DNA from: Streptomyces lomondensis
GTDB lineage: Bacteria; Actinomycetota; Actinomycetes; Streptomycetales; Streptomycetaceae
Direction: 5' to 3'
Length of the DNA stretch: 64,000 bases
Assembly: GCF_014651035.1 (NCBI RefSeq)
Contig: NZ_BMWC01000014.1
Coordinates: 1-64,000 of the forward strand
A program made the translations under genes and the position numbers. This document shows, one piece after another, positions 26,270-34,486 of this stretch; position 1 is the first letter of the stretch; the number at the start of each line of letters is the position of its first letter. Under the pieces are notes generated by a model, which saw only the letters and a program-made list of their open reading frames with translations, had not been told where the DNA came from and ran no database searches.

Positions 26270-27226
26270 TCACTGGTAGTGGACGAAACGCCGGCTGAGC
26301 CGGAACTGGAGGGCCGTGACCGCCATGATCAGCACGAACAGCAGCACACCCACCGCGGACGCCTCGCCGAAGCGCAGCTGCTCGAAGGCGCTCTCGTAGA
26401 TCACCATCACGACCGTGCGGGTGGAGTCGCCCGGCCCGCCGTTGGTCAGGACGTAGGGCTGCTCGAAGACCTGGAGCGCGTTGATGATGCCGACGACCGA
26501 GGCGACCAGCAGCGTCGGGGACAGCAGCGGCAGGGTGACGGACAGGTGCTTGCGCAGGCCCGTCGCGCCGTCCAGGGCGGCGGCCTCGTGGACCTCCTTC
26601 GGGATGTTGTTCAGCCCGCCGACGAACAGCAGGAACGAGAAGCCGAACTGCTGCCAGACGTAGACCAGGACGACCGTCGCCATCGCCGCGTTCTCCGACG
26701 TCAGCCACGGCACCGGCGCGATCCCGACGAAGCCGAGCAGCCAGTTGACCACCCCGAAGTCCTGGTTGAACAGGTACTTCATCACCACCGAGATGGACGC
26801 GGCGGACAGCACCAGCGGGAAGAAGAACGCCGAGCGGAACACCGACCGCAGCCACACCGGCATCCGCCCGTTGACCGCCAGCGCCAGGACCAGCGCGACG
26901 AGCAGTTGCAGCGCCACCGCGAGCACCATGAACACCAGCGTGTTGCGGAAGGACACCAGCACGGTCTCGTCGCCGAACACCTCGCCGTAGTTGGCGAGTC
27001 CGGCGTAGCGCGGCGGGTCGATCACGTTCCAGTGGAAGAGGCTCAGCACCACCGAGCCGACGATGGGCACGACCGTGAAGACGACGATGCCGACGATCGT
27101 CGGGGCCAGGAACAGCGTGGCCAGCAGGCGGGTACCGCGGTCCCGGGCTGGGGGACGCTGTGGAGCCGGGGCCGGCGGGGCCGCGCTGCCGGACGCGCGC
27201 ACGGGCGGTATCTGGGTGTTCGTCAT
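26270..27226 (-). CDS. Sugar ABC permease (MalF type)
   Basis: A 318-residue membrane protein with six hydrophobic segments after a proline-rich cytoplasmic N-terminus. The EAA loop is EAAALDGATGLRKHLSVT followed by LPLLSPTLLV. NYGEVFGDETVLVSFRNTLV is the family landmark before TM2. It pairs with the next permease and the solute-binding protein as a CUT1 importer. ATG at 27226 overlaps the binding-protein stop as ATGA. Confidence 0.95.
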   Translation of the reverse strand: MTNTQIPPVRASGSAAPPAPAPQRPPARDRGTRLLATLFLAPTIVGIVVFTVVPIVGSVVLSLFHWNVIDPPRYAGLANYGEVFGDETVLVSFRNTLVFMVLAVALQLLVALVLALAVNGRMPVWLRSVFRSAFFFPLVLSAASISVVMKYLFNQDFGVVNWLLGFVGIAPVPWLTSENAAMATVVLVYVWQQFGFSFLLFVGGLNNIPKEVHEAAALDGATGLRKHLSVTLPLLSPTLLVASVVGIINALQVFEQPYVLTNGGPGDSTRTVVMVIYESAFEQLRFGEASAVGVLLFVLIMAVTALQFRLSRRFVHYQ

Positions 27227-28632
27227 ACGTCACGCTCCATGGCCTTCTCCAGGTCGCCCTGCATCCGGCGCAGCGCGGGACGCACCGAGCGCGGGGAGGC
27301 CAGGGCCGTGCCGGTGTGCTTCAACAGCACCTGCTCGACCTCGGCGACCTGCGGCGGCGCCGGGATCGGTCCCGTGTCGGGGAACCGGTCGAGGGTGTCG
27401 TAGAAGACCGGCCAGTTCGCCGGGCCGGACTTCTCGTAGCGGTCGGCGGTCAGCAGCGAGCGGCGCGCCGGGGTCGTCTGGTTCGTCGTGAACAGCCGCT
27501 CCAGGGTGTCCCTGCGGGCGGCGTACTTGATGAACTCCCACGCCTCGTCCTGCATCTTCGAGGTGCGCAGCAACGCGTAGCCGGCCGCGCCGTACTGCAT
27601 GCGCTGGGTGCGCCAGCGCGGGAAGTACTGCACGTCGAACCCGTCCCGCTCCATGCCCGCCAGGTGCAGTCCGCCCGCCCAGAAGCCGCCCGCCGGGGTG
27701 ACCCCGACCCGGCCGGTGGAGAACACGCCGATGAGGTTCTGGCCGTTGCCCCCCTCCGGGCGGGTGCACAGGCCCTCCTGGATGAGCGAGGCCAGATAGT
27801 CGTAGACCTCCTCCACGCGGTCGTGCGTGGCCTGCGGCGTCGTCCAGCGGAAGCCCCCGCCGCGGCCCGCGCGCTGCCCTGCCGGGTAGAAGCCGTCCCA
27901 CAGCCACTGCCCGCCGGGCGCCTTGGACTCGGCGAGCAGGTTGGTGTCGTTGGCGAACAGCCAGGGCACCACACCGCCCCACAGCCGGTTGGTCCAGAAG
28001 TACGGCGTGAAACGGGAGCCGCTCGACCTCTTCATGTCCCGCAGCAGCGCCGTGAAGTCGTCCCGGCTCCAGTCGGGCGGCGGGAACTGGGCGCCCGCCC
28101 GCTCCAGCACCTGCCGGTTGAAGTACATGTCGGCGGCGTTGAACTCCACCGGCAGCTGGTACAGGCTGCCCTCGTACATCATCGACTCCACCAGCGACGG
28201 GTGGACGTCGGCGAAGTACTCCTTCAGCTCGGCCGCGTCCCGCTTCACCCACCTGTCCAGGGCGACGCCGAGGCGCTGCGCGAACAGCTGCACGCCCTCG
28301 GTGGCGACATAGACGAGGTCGGGGGCGGTGCCCGCCGCGACCTGGGTGAGGATCTTCGCGAAGAAGTCCGACCAGTCGACGGCCTGGACCGCGTTGATCC
28401 GGAGCTTGATGTCGGGGTGCAGCTCGGCGAAGCCCTCGCGGAGCGTGCGGATGGCCTCCGGCCCGTAGGCGGGGCCCAGCGTGGCGACGACGAGGGAGCC
28501 GTCGTCCCGGCCGGGGATGTCGGCTCCGGTGAGCCGGTCCCAGCTCGCGGCGGTGCCGGCCAGGGCGGCGGCACCCGCGCCGTAGGCGCCGTACCGCAGC
28601 AGGGCGCGGCGGGTGAGGTGCGAGTCGGTCAT
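27223..28632 (-). CDS. Sugar ABC solute-binding protein
   Basis: A 469-residue extracellular binding protein of the family 1 type. The N-terminus TRRALLRYGAYGAGAAALAG has a Tat-like twin-arginine signal peptide; no lipobox cysteine is obvious, so anchoring is uncertain. Binding-protein landmarks are AVDWSDFFAKILTQVAAGTA and DLVYVATEGVQLFAQR, and LYQLPVEFNAADMYFNRQVL. It is the first gene of the sugar operon. The promoter (28678-28706) and an operator-like repeat (28645-28658) lie just upstream. Ligand is inferred to be sucrose or fructo-oligosaccharide from its GH32 neighbours. Confidence 0.93.
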   Translation of the reverse strand: MTDSHLTRRALLRYGAYGAGAAALAGTAASWDRLTGADIPGRDDGSLVVATLGPAYGPEAIRTLREGFAELHPDIKLRINAVQAVDWSDFFAKILTQVAAGTAPDLVYVATEGVQLFAQRLGVALDRWVKRDAAELKEYFADVHPSLVESMMYEGSLYQLPVEFNAADMYFNRQVLERAGAQFPPPDWSRDDFTALLRDMKRSSGSRFTPYFWTNRLWGGVVPWLFANDTNLLAESKAPGGQWLWDGFYPAGQRAGRGGGFRWTTPQATHDRVEEVYDYLASLIQEGLCTRPEGGNGQNLIGVFSTGRVGVTPAGGFWAGGLHLAGMERDGFDVQYFPRWRTQRMQYGAAGYALLRTSKMQDEAWEFIKYAARRDTLERLFTTNQTTPARRSLLTADRYEKSGPANWPVFYDTLDRFPDTGPIPAPPQVAEVEQVLLKHTGTALASPRSVRPALRRMQGDLEKAMERDV

Positions 28633-28644
28633 CGTGTGAGGGGC

Positions 28645-28658
28645 CTAACTCGTGTTAG
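28645..28658. promoter_or_regulatory. LacI-type operator 1
   Basis: CTAAC, then TCGT, then GTTAG: a perfect 5-bp inverted repeat, 13 bases before the ATG of the solute-binding protein and downstream of its predicted start of transcription. It shares CTAACTCGT with operator 2. Confidence 0.7.
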
Positions 28659-28677
28659 CCGTGGGTTGATGCCCCAG

Positions 28678-28706
28678 ATGATGTGAGCGCGACGAGAACC
28701 TGTCAA
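28678..28706 (-). promoter_or_regulatory. Promoter of the sugar ABC/GH32 operon
   Basis: Read leftward: TTGACA (28706-28701), a 17-base spacer, CATCAT (28683-28678). The -35 is perfect. Transcription would start near 28671, so operator 1 lies just downstream as a block. Confidence 0.65.
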
Positions 28707-28719
28707 GGCGTGCGGGCGC

Positions 28720-28748
28720 TTGACCTTTAACGAGTTAGGTCCGAAAGT
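28720..28748 (+). promoter_or_regulatory. Promoter of the secreted GH32 gene
   Basis: TTGACC (28720-28725), a 17-base spacer, and GAAAGT (28743-28748) as a weak -10. Operator 2 lies between the two elements, an ideal place for repression. The -10 is uncertain. Confidence 0.4.
28726..28739. promoter_or_regulatory. LacI-type operator 2
   Basis: TAACGAGTTA (28728-28737) is a perfect palindrome within TTTAACGAGTTAGG. On the other strand it reads CCTAACTCGTTAAA, sharing CTAACTCGT with operator 1. Likely a site for the LacI protein encoded at 22980. Confidence 0.7.
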
Positions 28749-28792
28749 CCTGATCCCATGAGCCGCCGTTTCCGACGAGAGGAACGAGTGTG

Positions 28793-30337
28793 ATGGGCAG
28801 GATCACCAGGAGAGCGCTGTTCGCCGGGTCGGCCGTGGGGGCGGCCGGCGCCGTGCTCCCCGCCGCGGCGGGCCCGGCCGCGGCAAGGCCCGGGCCGGCC
28901 CGTACGAGCTACCGGGCCGCGTACCACTTCACCGTCCCCGAGCAGTGGAAGAACGACCCGCAGCGCCCGGTCTGGATCGACGGGGAGTACCACTACTACT
29001 ACCTGCACAACGCCGACTACCTGTCCGGCGAGGTCGGCACCGCCTGGCGCCTGGCCACCAGTACCGACCTGGTCTCCTTCACGGACCGGGGGATCGCCGT
29101 GCCCAAGGACACCACGCCCAACGGCGACGTCTGGTCGGGCTCGGCGGTCGTCGACACGGAGAACACCGCGGGCTTCGGGGCGGGCGCGGTCGTCGTCCTG
29201 GCCACGATGTCCCCGCACGACGGCCCGGCCGACCAGGCGCAGTACCTGTACTACTCCACCGACGGCGGCCGCACCTTCACCCCGTACGGCACCGACCCGG
29301 TGCTGCCCAACCCCGGCGTGCGCGACTTCCGCGACCCCAAGGTCATCCGCGACGAGGAACGCGGCCGGTGGGTGATGACCCTCGCCGAGAACGACAAGGT
29401 GGGCTTCTACCACTCCGCCGACCTCAAGTCCTGGACGTACGTGAGCGGCTTCGTCAAGAGCGGCATCGGCGTGCTGGAGTGCCCCGACCTGTTCCGGATC
29501 CGCGCCGGGGACGGCACGGTGAAGTGGGTGCTCGGGGTGAGCGCCAACGGCAAGGGGGCCGGGCTGCCGAACACGTACGCGTACTGGACGGGCTCCTTCG
29601 ACGGCGGCGCCTTCACCGCCGACGCCTCCGAGCCGCAGTGGCTCGACCACGGCTGGGACTGGTACGGGGCCGTCACCTTCGACAAGCGGGCCGCCGACGG
29701 CGCACTCGACGAGACGACCCGCTACGCGATCGGCTGGCTGAACAACTGGGACTACGCCCACATCACGCCCACCATCGACAGCGACGGCTTCAACGGCACC
29801 GACTCGATCGTCCGCGAACTCACGCTGAAGCGCGCGGCCGACGGCACGTACCACCTGGCGTCCCGGCCGGTCGCCGCGCTCGACCGGTACGTCTCGCGCA
29901 CGGTGCGGTTGGGCGACCTGGAGGTCGACGGCACCCGCGTGCTCGACTACCGGGGCACGGCCTACGAGCTGACCTGCGAGATCACCTGGGACCAGTCGGC
30001 CGGCGCGGGAGCGCAGCTGCGGCGCTCCCCGGACGGTGTCCGGCACATCGACGCCGGCGTCCACCGCGACTACGCCTTCCTCAACCGCCGCCCCAGCGTG
30101 TCCCCGGACATGTCGGGCCGCTGGCAGGAGAGCCGCAGCCCGTTCGACCCGTCCCGGCGGGCGGTGCGGCTGCGCATCCTGGTCGACCGCACCTCCGTGG
30201 AGATGTTCGTGGACGACGGCCGGTACACCCACTCGTCGGCGGCCTTCCCGTACCTGGTCGACACCGGGCTCGCGCTCTTCACGATCGAGGGGAGGGCGGT
30301 GTTCCGGAACACCGTGATCCGCGAGTTCAGCGTGTGA
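28793..30337 (+). CDS. Secreted GH32 enzyme (levanase/inulinase-like)
   Basis: A 514-residue extracellular fructan hydrolase. Residues 1-31 form a Tat signal peptide (GRITRRALFAGSAVGAAGAV). The catalytic motifs are variants of the family: nucleophile in QWKNDPQRP (instead of WMNDPNG), RDPKVIRDEE and the acid/base Glu in LECPDLF. The C-terminal beta-sandwich (about 350-510) includes LRILVDRTSVEMFVDD, diagnostic for GH32. It probably releases fructose or sucrose for the divergent ABC importer. ATG at 28793 has GAGAGG about 10 bases upstream; an 11-codon reading frame ends on top of it. Confidence 0.93.
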   Translation: MGRITRRALFAGSAVGAAGAVLPAAAGPAAARPGPARTSYRAAYHFTVPEQWKNDPQRPVWIDGEYHYYYLHNADYLSGEVGTAWRLATSTDLVSFTDRGIAVPKDTTPNGDVWSGSAVVDTENTAGFGAGAVVVLATMSPHDGPADQAQYLYYSTDGGRTFTPYGTDPVLPNPGVRDFRDPKVIRDEERGRWVMTLAENDKVGFYHSADLKSWTYVSGFVKSGIGVLECPDLFRIRAGDGTVKWVLGVSANGKGAGLPNTYAYWTGSFDGGAFTADASEPQWLDHGWDWYGAVTFDKRAADGALDETTRYAIGWLNNWDYAHITPTIDSDGFNGTDSIVRELTLKRAADGTYHLASRPVAALDRYVSRTVRLGDLEVDGTRVLDYRGTAYELTCEITWDQSAGAGAQLRRSPDGVRHIDAGVHRDYAFLNRRPSVSPDMSGRWQESRSPFDPSRRAVRLRILVDRTSVEMFVDDGRYTHSSAAFPYLVDTGLALFTIEGRAVFRNTVIREFSV

Positions 30338-30424
30338 GGACGCCGCTGCGGTGTCGCCCTCGGCGGGGATCACTGTCACGATCTTCGGGAAGGACGGACC
30401 ACGCCCACGACCAGCGGAGTGCGC

Positions 30425-31399
30425 ATGACGACGGACAGCCGGACGACGGACGAGGCGGCGCGGGACGCCGGGGTGGAGGTGAGGCCGGTCGCCGGGTACA
30501 TCGGGGCCGAGATCGGCGGCGTCGATCTGGCCGCGGATCTCGACGACACCGTGGTCGCGGCGATCCGGGCGGCGGTGCTGCGGTGGAAGGTGGTGTTCTT
30601 CCGGGGGCAGCGGCTGGACCACGCCGGGCATGTGGCGCTCGCGCGGCGGTTCGGGGAGCCGGTGGTGCTGCCGCGCCGCGGGAAGGCCTCGCCGCCGGAC
30701 TTCCCCGAGATCGAGACGACCGCCGACCGGCTGGAACTGGGCGGGCGGTACGGCATGGAGCACGACGAGTGGCTGCGGCGCCGCCGCCACACCCTGCTGC
30801 GCGGCTGGCACTGCGACCACGGCGCCCGCGTGGACCCGCCCGCGGCGACGATCCTGCGCGCCGAGACCGTCCCGCCCTACGGCGGCGACACCACCTGGGC
30901 GAACCTGGCGGCGGCGTACGCCGGCCTCTCCGCGCCGCTGCGGCAGTTCGTCGACGGACTGCGGGCCGAGCACCGGCTCGGCGTCGGCTACCAGCCCCGC
31001 CCGGGCGACGACGCGTACGTCCGGCACCTGCTGGACCGTCAGGTCGCCTCGCTCCACCCGCTGGTGCGCGTCCACCCCGAGACGGGCGAGCGGATCCTGT
31101 ACGTCAACGGCTACTACGTCGAGCAGATCGCCGGCCTCTCCCGGCCCGAGAGCGGCGCGATCCTCCAGATGCTGCTGGAGCAGGCGGTCCGGCCCGAGTA
31201 CACGGTCCGGTTCCGCTGGGAGCCGGGCAGCGTGGCGTTCTGGGACAACCGCGCCACGATGCACCTGGCCCCGGGCGACACCGCCCACCTCGACCACCCG
31301 CGGATCATGCACCGCGTGATGCTCGCTGGGGACGTGCCGGCCGGGGTGGACGGCACGCCGTCCGAAGCGATCACCGGGAGCGAGCCCGGCCGCTGGTGA
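30425..31399 (+). CDS. TauD/TfdA family Fe(II)/2-oxoglutarate dioxygenase
   Basis: A 324-residue dioxygenase. The Fe-binding facial triad is His and Asp of LRGWHCDHGARVD and the distal His in HPRIMHRVML, with the Arg of that segment likely binding 2-oxoglutarate. N-terminal landmarks: GAEIGGVDLAADLDDTVVAA and VVFFRGQRLDHAGHVALAR. Substrate could be taurine, a sulfonate or a secondary metabolite; no transporter is adjacent. ATG at 30425 has GGAG 5 bases upstream. It follows the GH32 gene but is probably a separate unit. Confidence 0.93.
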   Translation: MTTDSRTTDEAARDAGVEVRPVAGYIGAEIGGVDLAADLDDTVVAAIRAAVLRWKVVFFRGQRLDHAGHVALARRFGEPVVLPRRGKASPPDFPEIETTADRLELGGRYGMEHDEWLRRRRHTLLRGWHCDHGARVDPPAATILRAETVPPYGGDTTWANLAAAYAGLSAPLRQFVDGLRAEHRLGVGYQPRPGDDAYVRHLLDRQVASLHPLVRVHPETGERILYVNGYYVEQIAGLSRPESGAILQMLLEQAVRPEYTVRFRWEPGSVAFWDNRATMHLAPGDTAHLDHPRIMHRVMLAGDVPAGVDGTPSEAITGSEPGRW

Positions 31400-31402
31400 C
31401 GC

Positions 31403-31931
31403 TCACGCGGCGGGCCGCCACCCCAGCGCCGGGCCGAGCCCGGTCGCCATGTCGCCGGGCGAGGCGGAGTCGGTCGGGATCACGACCAGGCCCTGCGAGA
31501 CCCGGGCGGCTTCACCGTCGGGGTGGGCGGCCCGGAAGGCGCGGATCTGGGCCAGCTGGATCTCCGCGAAGTCGTAGGGGCCCTGAGGCGCCTCGGCCTT
31601 GACGACGCTGCTGGTGAGGAGGTTCATGCCGTGCTCGCCCGCCCAGCCCGGGGGAGTGCGGCTGCACCCGGTCGGAGAAGGTCTCGAACCCCTCCGTCCC
31701 GCTGAAGTCCGTCACCGGCTTGCCCCGCACGGAGTCCAGCAGCCGCTCCACTCGCCCGTAGCCGAAGTCCTCGGCGTCGGCCGTGTCCGGGTAGAGGGCG
31801 CCCCTGACCTGGTCGAAGTGCGTCGGCGGGCCCATGCTCACGCCGGGGTTGAGCCGGCCGCCCGACAGCAGGTCGACGGTGGCCAGGACGGCGGCGGGGG
31901 AGGAGATGCCGTACTGGAGGTTCAATGGCAT
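31403..31931 (-). pseudogene. Remnant of a luciferase-like (LLM) flavin monooxygenase
   Basis: Pieces of an LLM class flavin-dependent oxidoreductase in two frames. Frame one (from 31931) has SSPAAVLATVDLLSGGRLNP, then FDQVRGALYPDTADAEDFGY and ETFSDRVQPHSPGL. A frameshift near 31640 moves the homology into a second frame: NLLTSSVVKAEAPQGPYDF, QLAQIRAFRAAHP, then VSQGLVVIPTDSAS, ending at 31403. About 100 N-terminal residues of the family and the true C-terminus are missing. The gene is decayed and probably non-functional. Confidence 0.82.
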
Positions 31932-31977
31932 ACGGCTGTGCCAACCCGGCGGCGGCCCGCGCTGTTCCCGCCGCGGG

Positions 31978-33483
31978 TCAGCGCAGCGGGATCGTCACCT
32001 CGTCCTCGACCGGCGGGTCGAGCTCCTGGGCGCGGTTGCCGGTGGCCGCGTAGCAGCGCAGCCGGACCGACTCGGGGGAGACGTCCAGGCGCAGGAAGCA
32101 CTTGAAGAACGGCGGGCTGTACGTCGCCGAGCTCGGCGAGAACAACGAGGTGTAGATCTTCCGCACGGGCAGCCGGAACCGCTTGGCCCGGTCGGGGCGG
32201 CGGCCGGTGCCGAGCAGCCCGGCGACCAGCCGGACGCGCCGGGTCACGCGCGTGTCCGCACCTGGGACCCGGGTGGGCGGGATGCCGAGGCGCTCGGCGA
32301 TCACGGCGGTCGCCTCGGCCTCGGTGAGCGTGAAGAAGCGGCGCATCCGCAGGCGGCGGCCGTAGAGCCGGCTGTAGAAGGCGAGCGAGTCGCCGCGCAG
32401 CGGGTAGCAGCGGAAGTCCCGCTCGGTGACGTTCGCGACGTCGACGCGGGGGATGGTGTGGGTGGCGTGCATGAAGGCCCCGCCCCCGCCCGCCACCACG
32501 TACTGGAGGGTGCGCCCGTCGTCCAGCCGGACCGGATAGCGCTGGTAGTTGTGGATGTCGCCGCCGATCGCCGCCACGTAGTGGTGCGCCGGGTCGCGGA
32601 CGACGGCGTCGACCGTGCCGCCCCCCTCGATGGCGCACGGTTCCTGCCGGCCGTCCACGTACAGCGGCGAGCCGGTGACCAGGATCTTCGGGCGCGGCCC
32701 CTGGGAGACCTCGCGCAGCCAGGCGCCCTGCTCGGCGTCGAGGGTGCCGAGCAGGCCCGTGTCGATGCCGATGATCCGCACCGGTCCGGCGTCGATCGCC
32801 CAGTACGGGCCGGGCTGGACGGCCTGCTGGGCGGGAGCCGAGCGCAACTTCCGTGCCTCGTCGAGGCGTTGTCCGTCGTCCGGACGCGGCCGGTGCCACA
32901 GCAGGGACCGCAGCCTGGCCCGGCCGAGGGGACGCGGCCGGGGCTCGGGCGGCAGCGGCGGGGCGTCGTCGCAGAAGACCCGCATGAAGCCGCCGAGATC
33001 CTCGTACCAGTCGTGGTTGCCGGGTATCGCGTAGATCGGCGCCCGGTAGTCCCGGTACGGCCGGAAGAACTTGGTGCCGTAGTCGTCCGCGCTGCCCACC
33101 GGGTAGATCACGTCACTGGCCAGGATCGCGAAGCGGGTGTCCTGACCCGTCTTCAGCAGGCCCGGCACGACCGCGTACTGCGGGTCGTCGCCCTCGCCGG
33201 TGTCGCCGATGACCAGGAACGAGAAGCGGTCCGGGTCGTCGCGCCGGATCACCTTGTCGGCCGGTGCCCCGGCGGCCGCACGCTGGGCCACCCACCGGGC
33301 GCGGGTCCGGCCGGTGGGGTCCCCGAACCAGGAGGCCAGCACGCCGTTGCGGGCCGCCCACAGCATCCGGGGGTCGAGCCAGGAAATCTTCTCGACCTGC
33401 CGCGGCATCAACTGCCGGTAGGCGCCGTGTTCGGTGGAATTCCAGCCGGCGCCCTCGGCGGTATCGCGTGAGGAGTCAGACAC
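31978..33483 (-). CDS. Calcineurin-like metallophosphoesterase
   Basis: A 501-residue phosphoesterase. The metal-binding motifs are FLVIGDTGEGDD (GD), AIPGNHDWYED (GNHD), and the late GGDIHNYQRYPV (GxH), plus ASDVIYPVGSADDYG. A large insertion (about 200-260) and a C-terminal beta domain (YTSLFSPSSATYSPPFFKCF) flank the core. There is no signal peptide, so it acts in the cytoplasm or on membrane-bound substrates. GTG at 33483 is the chosen start; MPRQVEK downstream is an alternative. No Shine-Dalgarno is obvious. Substrate unknown. Confidence 0.88.
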   Translation of the reverse strand: MSDSSRDTAEGAGWNSTEHGAYRQLMPRQVEKISWLDPRMLWAARNGVLASWFGDPTGRTRARWVAQRAAAGAPADKVIRRDDPDRFSFLVIGDTGEGDDPQYAVVPGLLKTGQDTRFAILASDVIYPVGSADDYGTKFFRPYRDYRAPIYAIPGNHDWYEDLGGFMRVFCDDAPPLPPEPRPRPLGRARLRSLLWHRPRPDDGQRLDEARKLRSAPAQQAVQPGPYWAIDAGPVRIIGIDTGLLGTLDAEQGAWLREVSQGPRPKILVTGSPLYVDGRQEPCAIEGGGTVDAVVRDPAHHYVAAIGGDIHNYQRYPVRLDDGRTLQYVVAGGGGAFMHATHTIPRVDVANVTERDFRCYPLRGDSLAFYSRLYGRRLRMRRFFTLTEAEATAVIAERLGIPPTRVPGADTRVTRRVRLVAGLLGTGRRPDRAKRFRLPVRKIYTSLFSPSSATYSPPFFKCFLRLDVSPESVRLRCYAATGNRAQELDPPVEDEVTIPLR

Positions 33484-33530
33484 CGGTGCACCGTAACAAT
33501 CGATCTCCGGGCCATCCGCAGGCGGGTTCC

Positions 33531-34367
33531 TCACCGCCGCCGGACGGGCGACACCGTGTCGTGCCGCGAACTGCGGGGCGCCGGTACGGAGTTGATGGGC
33601 GCCCTGGCGTCCCGGCCGGACGGGGGCTGCCGCTCGCCCAGTACCAGCAGCGGATCGACCATCACCACGACCCCGGCCAGCAGCAGGAAGACGACCGGCC
33701 CCAGCAGCATGGGCAGCAACAGGGACAGGGGCGAGTCGCCGGCCCAGGTCCCGCCGGTCGTGTCGTGCACATGGACGCTGACGGCGGCCATGCCCGTGTA
33801 GTGCATGCCGGACACCGCCACGCCCATCACCAGGCTCGCCCCGAGGCTCGTCCACAGGCCGCGGACCGTGACGGCCGCCCACAGCGCGGCGGTCGCGGCG
33901 GCGATGGCGATCAGCACGGACAGCGTGACCCCGACCGGGTCGTAGTCGATGTCGCCGTTCAGCCGCATCGCCGCCATGCCCAGGTAGTGCATGACGGCGA
34001 CGCCCAGTCCCGTGACGACCCCCGCGACCGCCAGAGTGGCACCGCTGGTGCCGCGGTAGCCGACGATGAACACGCCGATGCCGACCACGACGACGGCCAC
34101 GACGAGACTGAGCACCGTCGTGGCCGCGTCGTACCGGACCCGGGTCTCCTCCACGTGGAAGCCGATCATGGCGATGAAGTGCATCGTCCAGATGCCGCAC
34201 CCGATGGAGGCGGCGCCTAACGCCAGCCAGCCCGGCTTCCCGGAACGGGCGTTCGGCAGCGAGCGCACGATGCACCGCAGCCCCAGCGCCCCTCCCAGAC
34301 AGGCCATCAGATAAGCCGCCACCGGGGTCACCGCACCGTAGCGGAACCCCTCGACCGTGCCGTCCAT
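33531..34367 (-). CDS. MHYT domain membrane sensor with a TTA codon
   Basis: A 278-residue integral membrane protein with about seven hydrophobic segments. Three MHYT-type motifs are visible: TMHFIAM, VMHYLGM and GMHYTGM; the paired histidines and methionines are thought to bind copper and sense O2, CO or NO. No GGDEF, EAL or kinase output domain is attached, so it must signal through another protein. The C-terminal 45 residues are charged and cytoplasmic. Leu50 is encoded by TTA (complement of 34218-34220), suggesting bldA-dependent expression. Start 34367 has GGGGGAG about 7 bases upstream. Confidence 0.93.
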   Translation of the reverse strand: MDGTVEGFRYGAVTPVAAYLMACLGGALGLRCIVRSLPNARSGKPGWLALGAASIGCGIWTMHFIAMIGFHVEETRVRYDAATTVLSLVVAVVVVGIGVFIVGYRGTSGATLAVAGVVTGLGVAVMHYLGMAAMRLNGDIDYDPVGVTLSVLIAIAAATAALWAAVTVRGLWTSLGASLVMGVAVSGMHYTGMAAVSVHVHDTTGGTWAGDSPLSLLLPMLLGPVVFLLLAGVVVMVDPLLVLGERQPPSGRDARAPINSVPAPRSSRHDTVSPVRRR

Positions 34368-34486
34368 GAGCCAACTCCCCCCGAGTCACGGCTGTGTCCA
34401 GCAAGGTCTACGTGCAGGGATCGGGGGAGAGCAAGCCCTTACCGCCGGTAGGGAAACAACTTCTGCTGACCAAGAGTCGATTGAGG

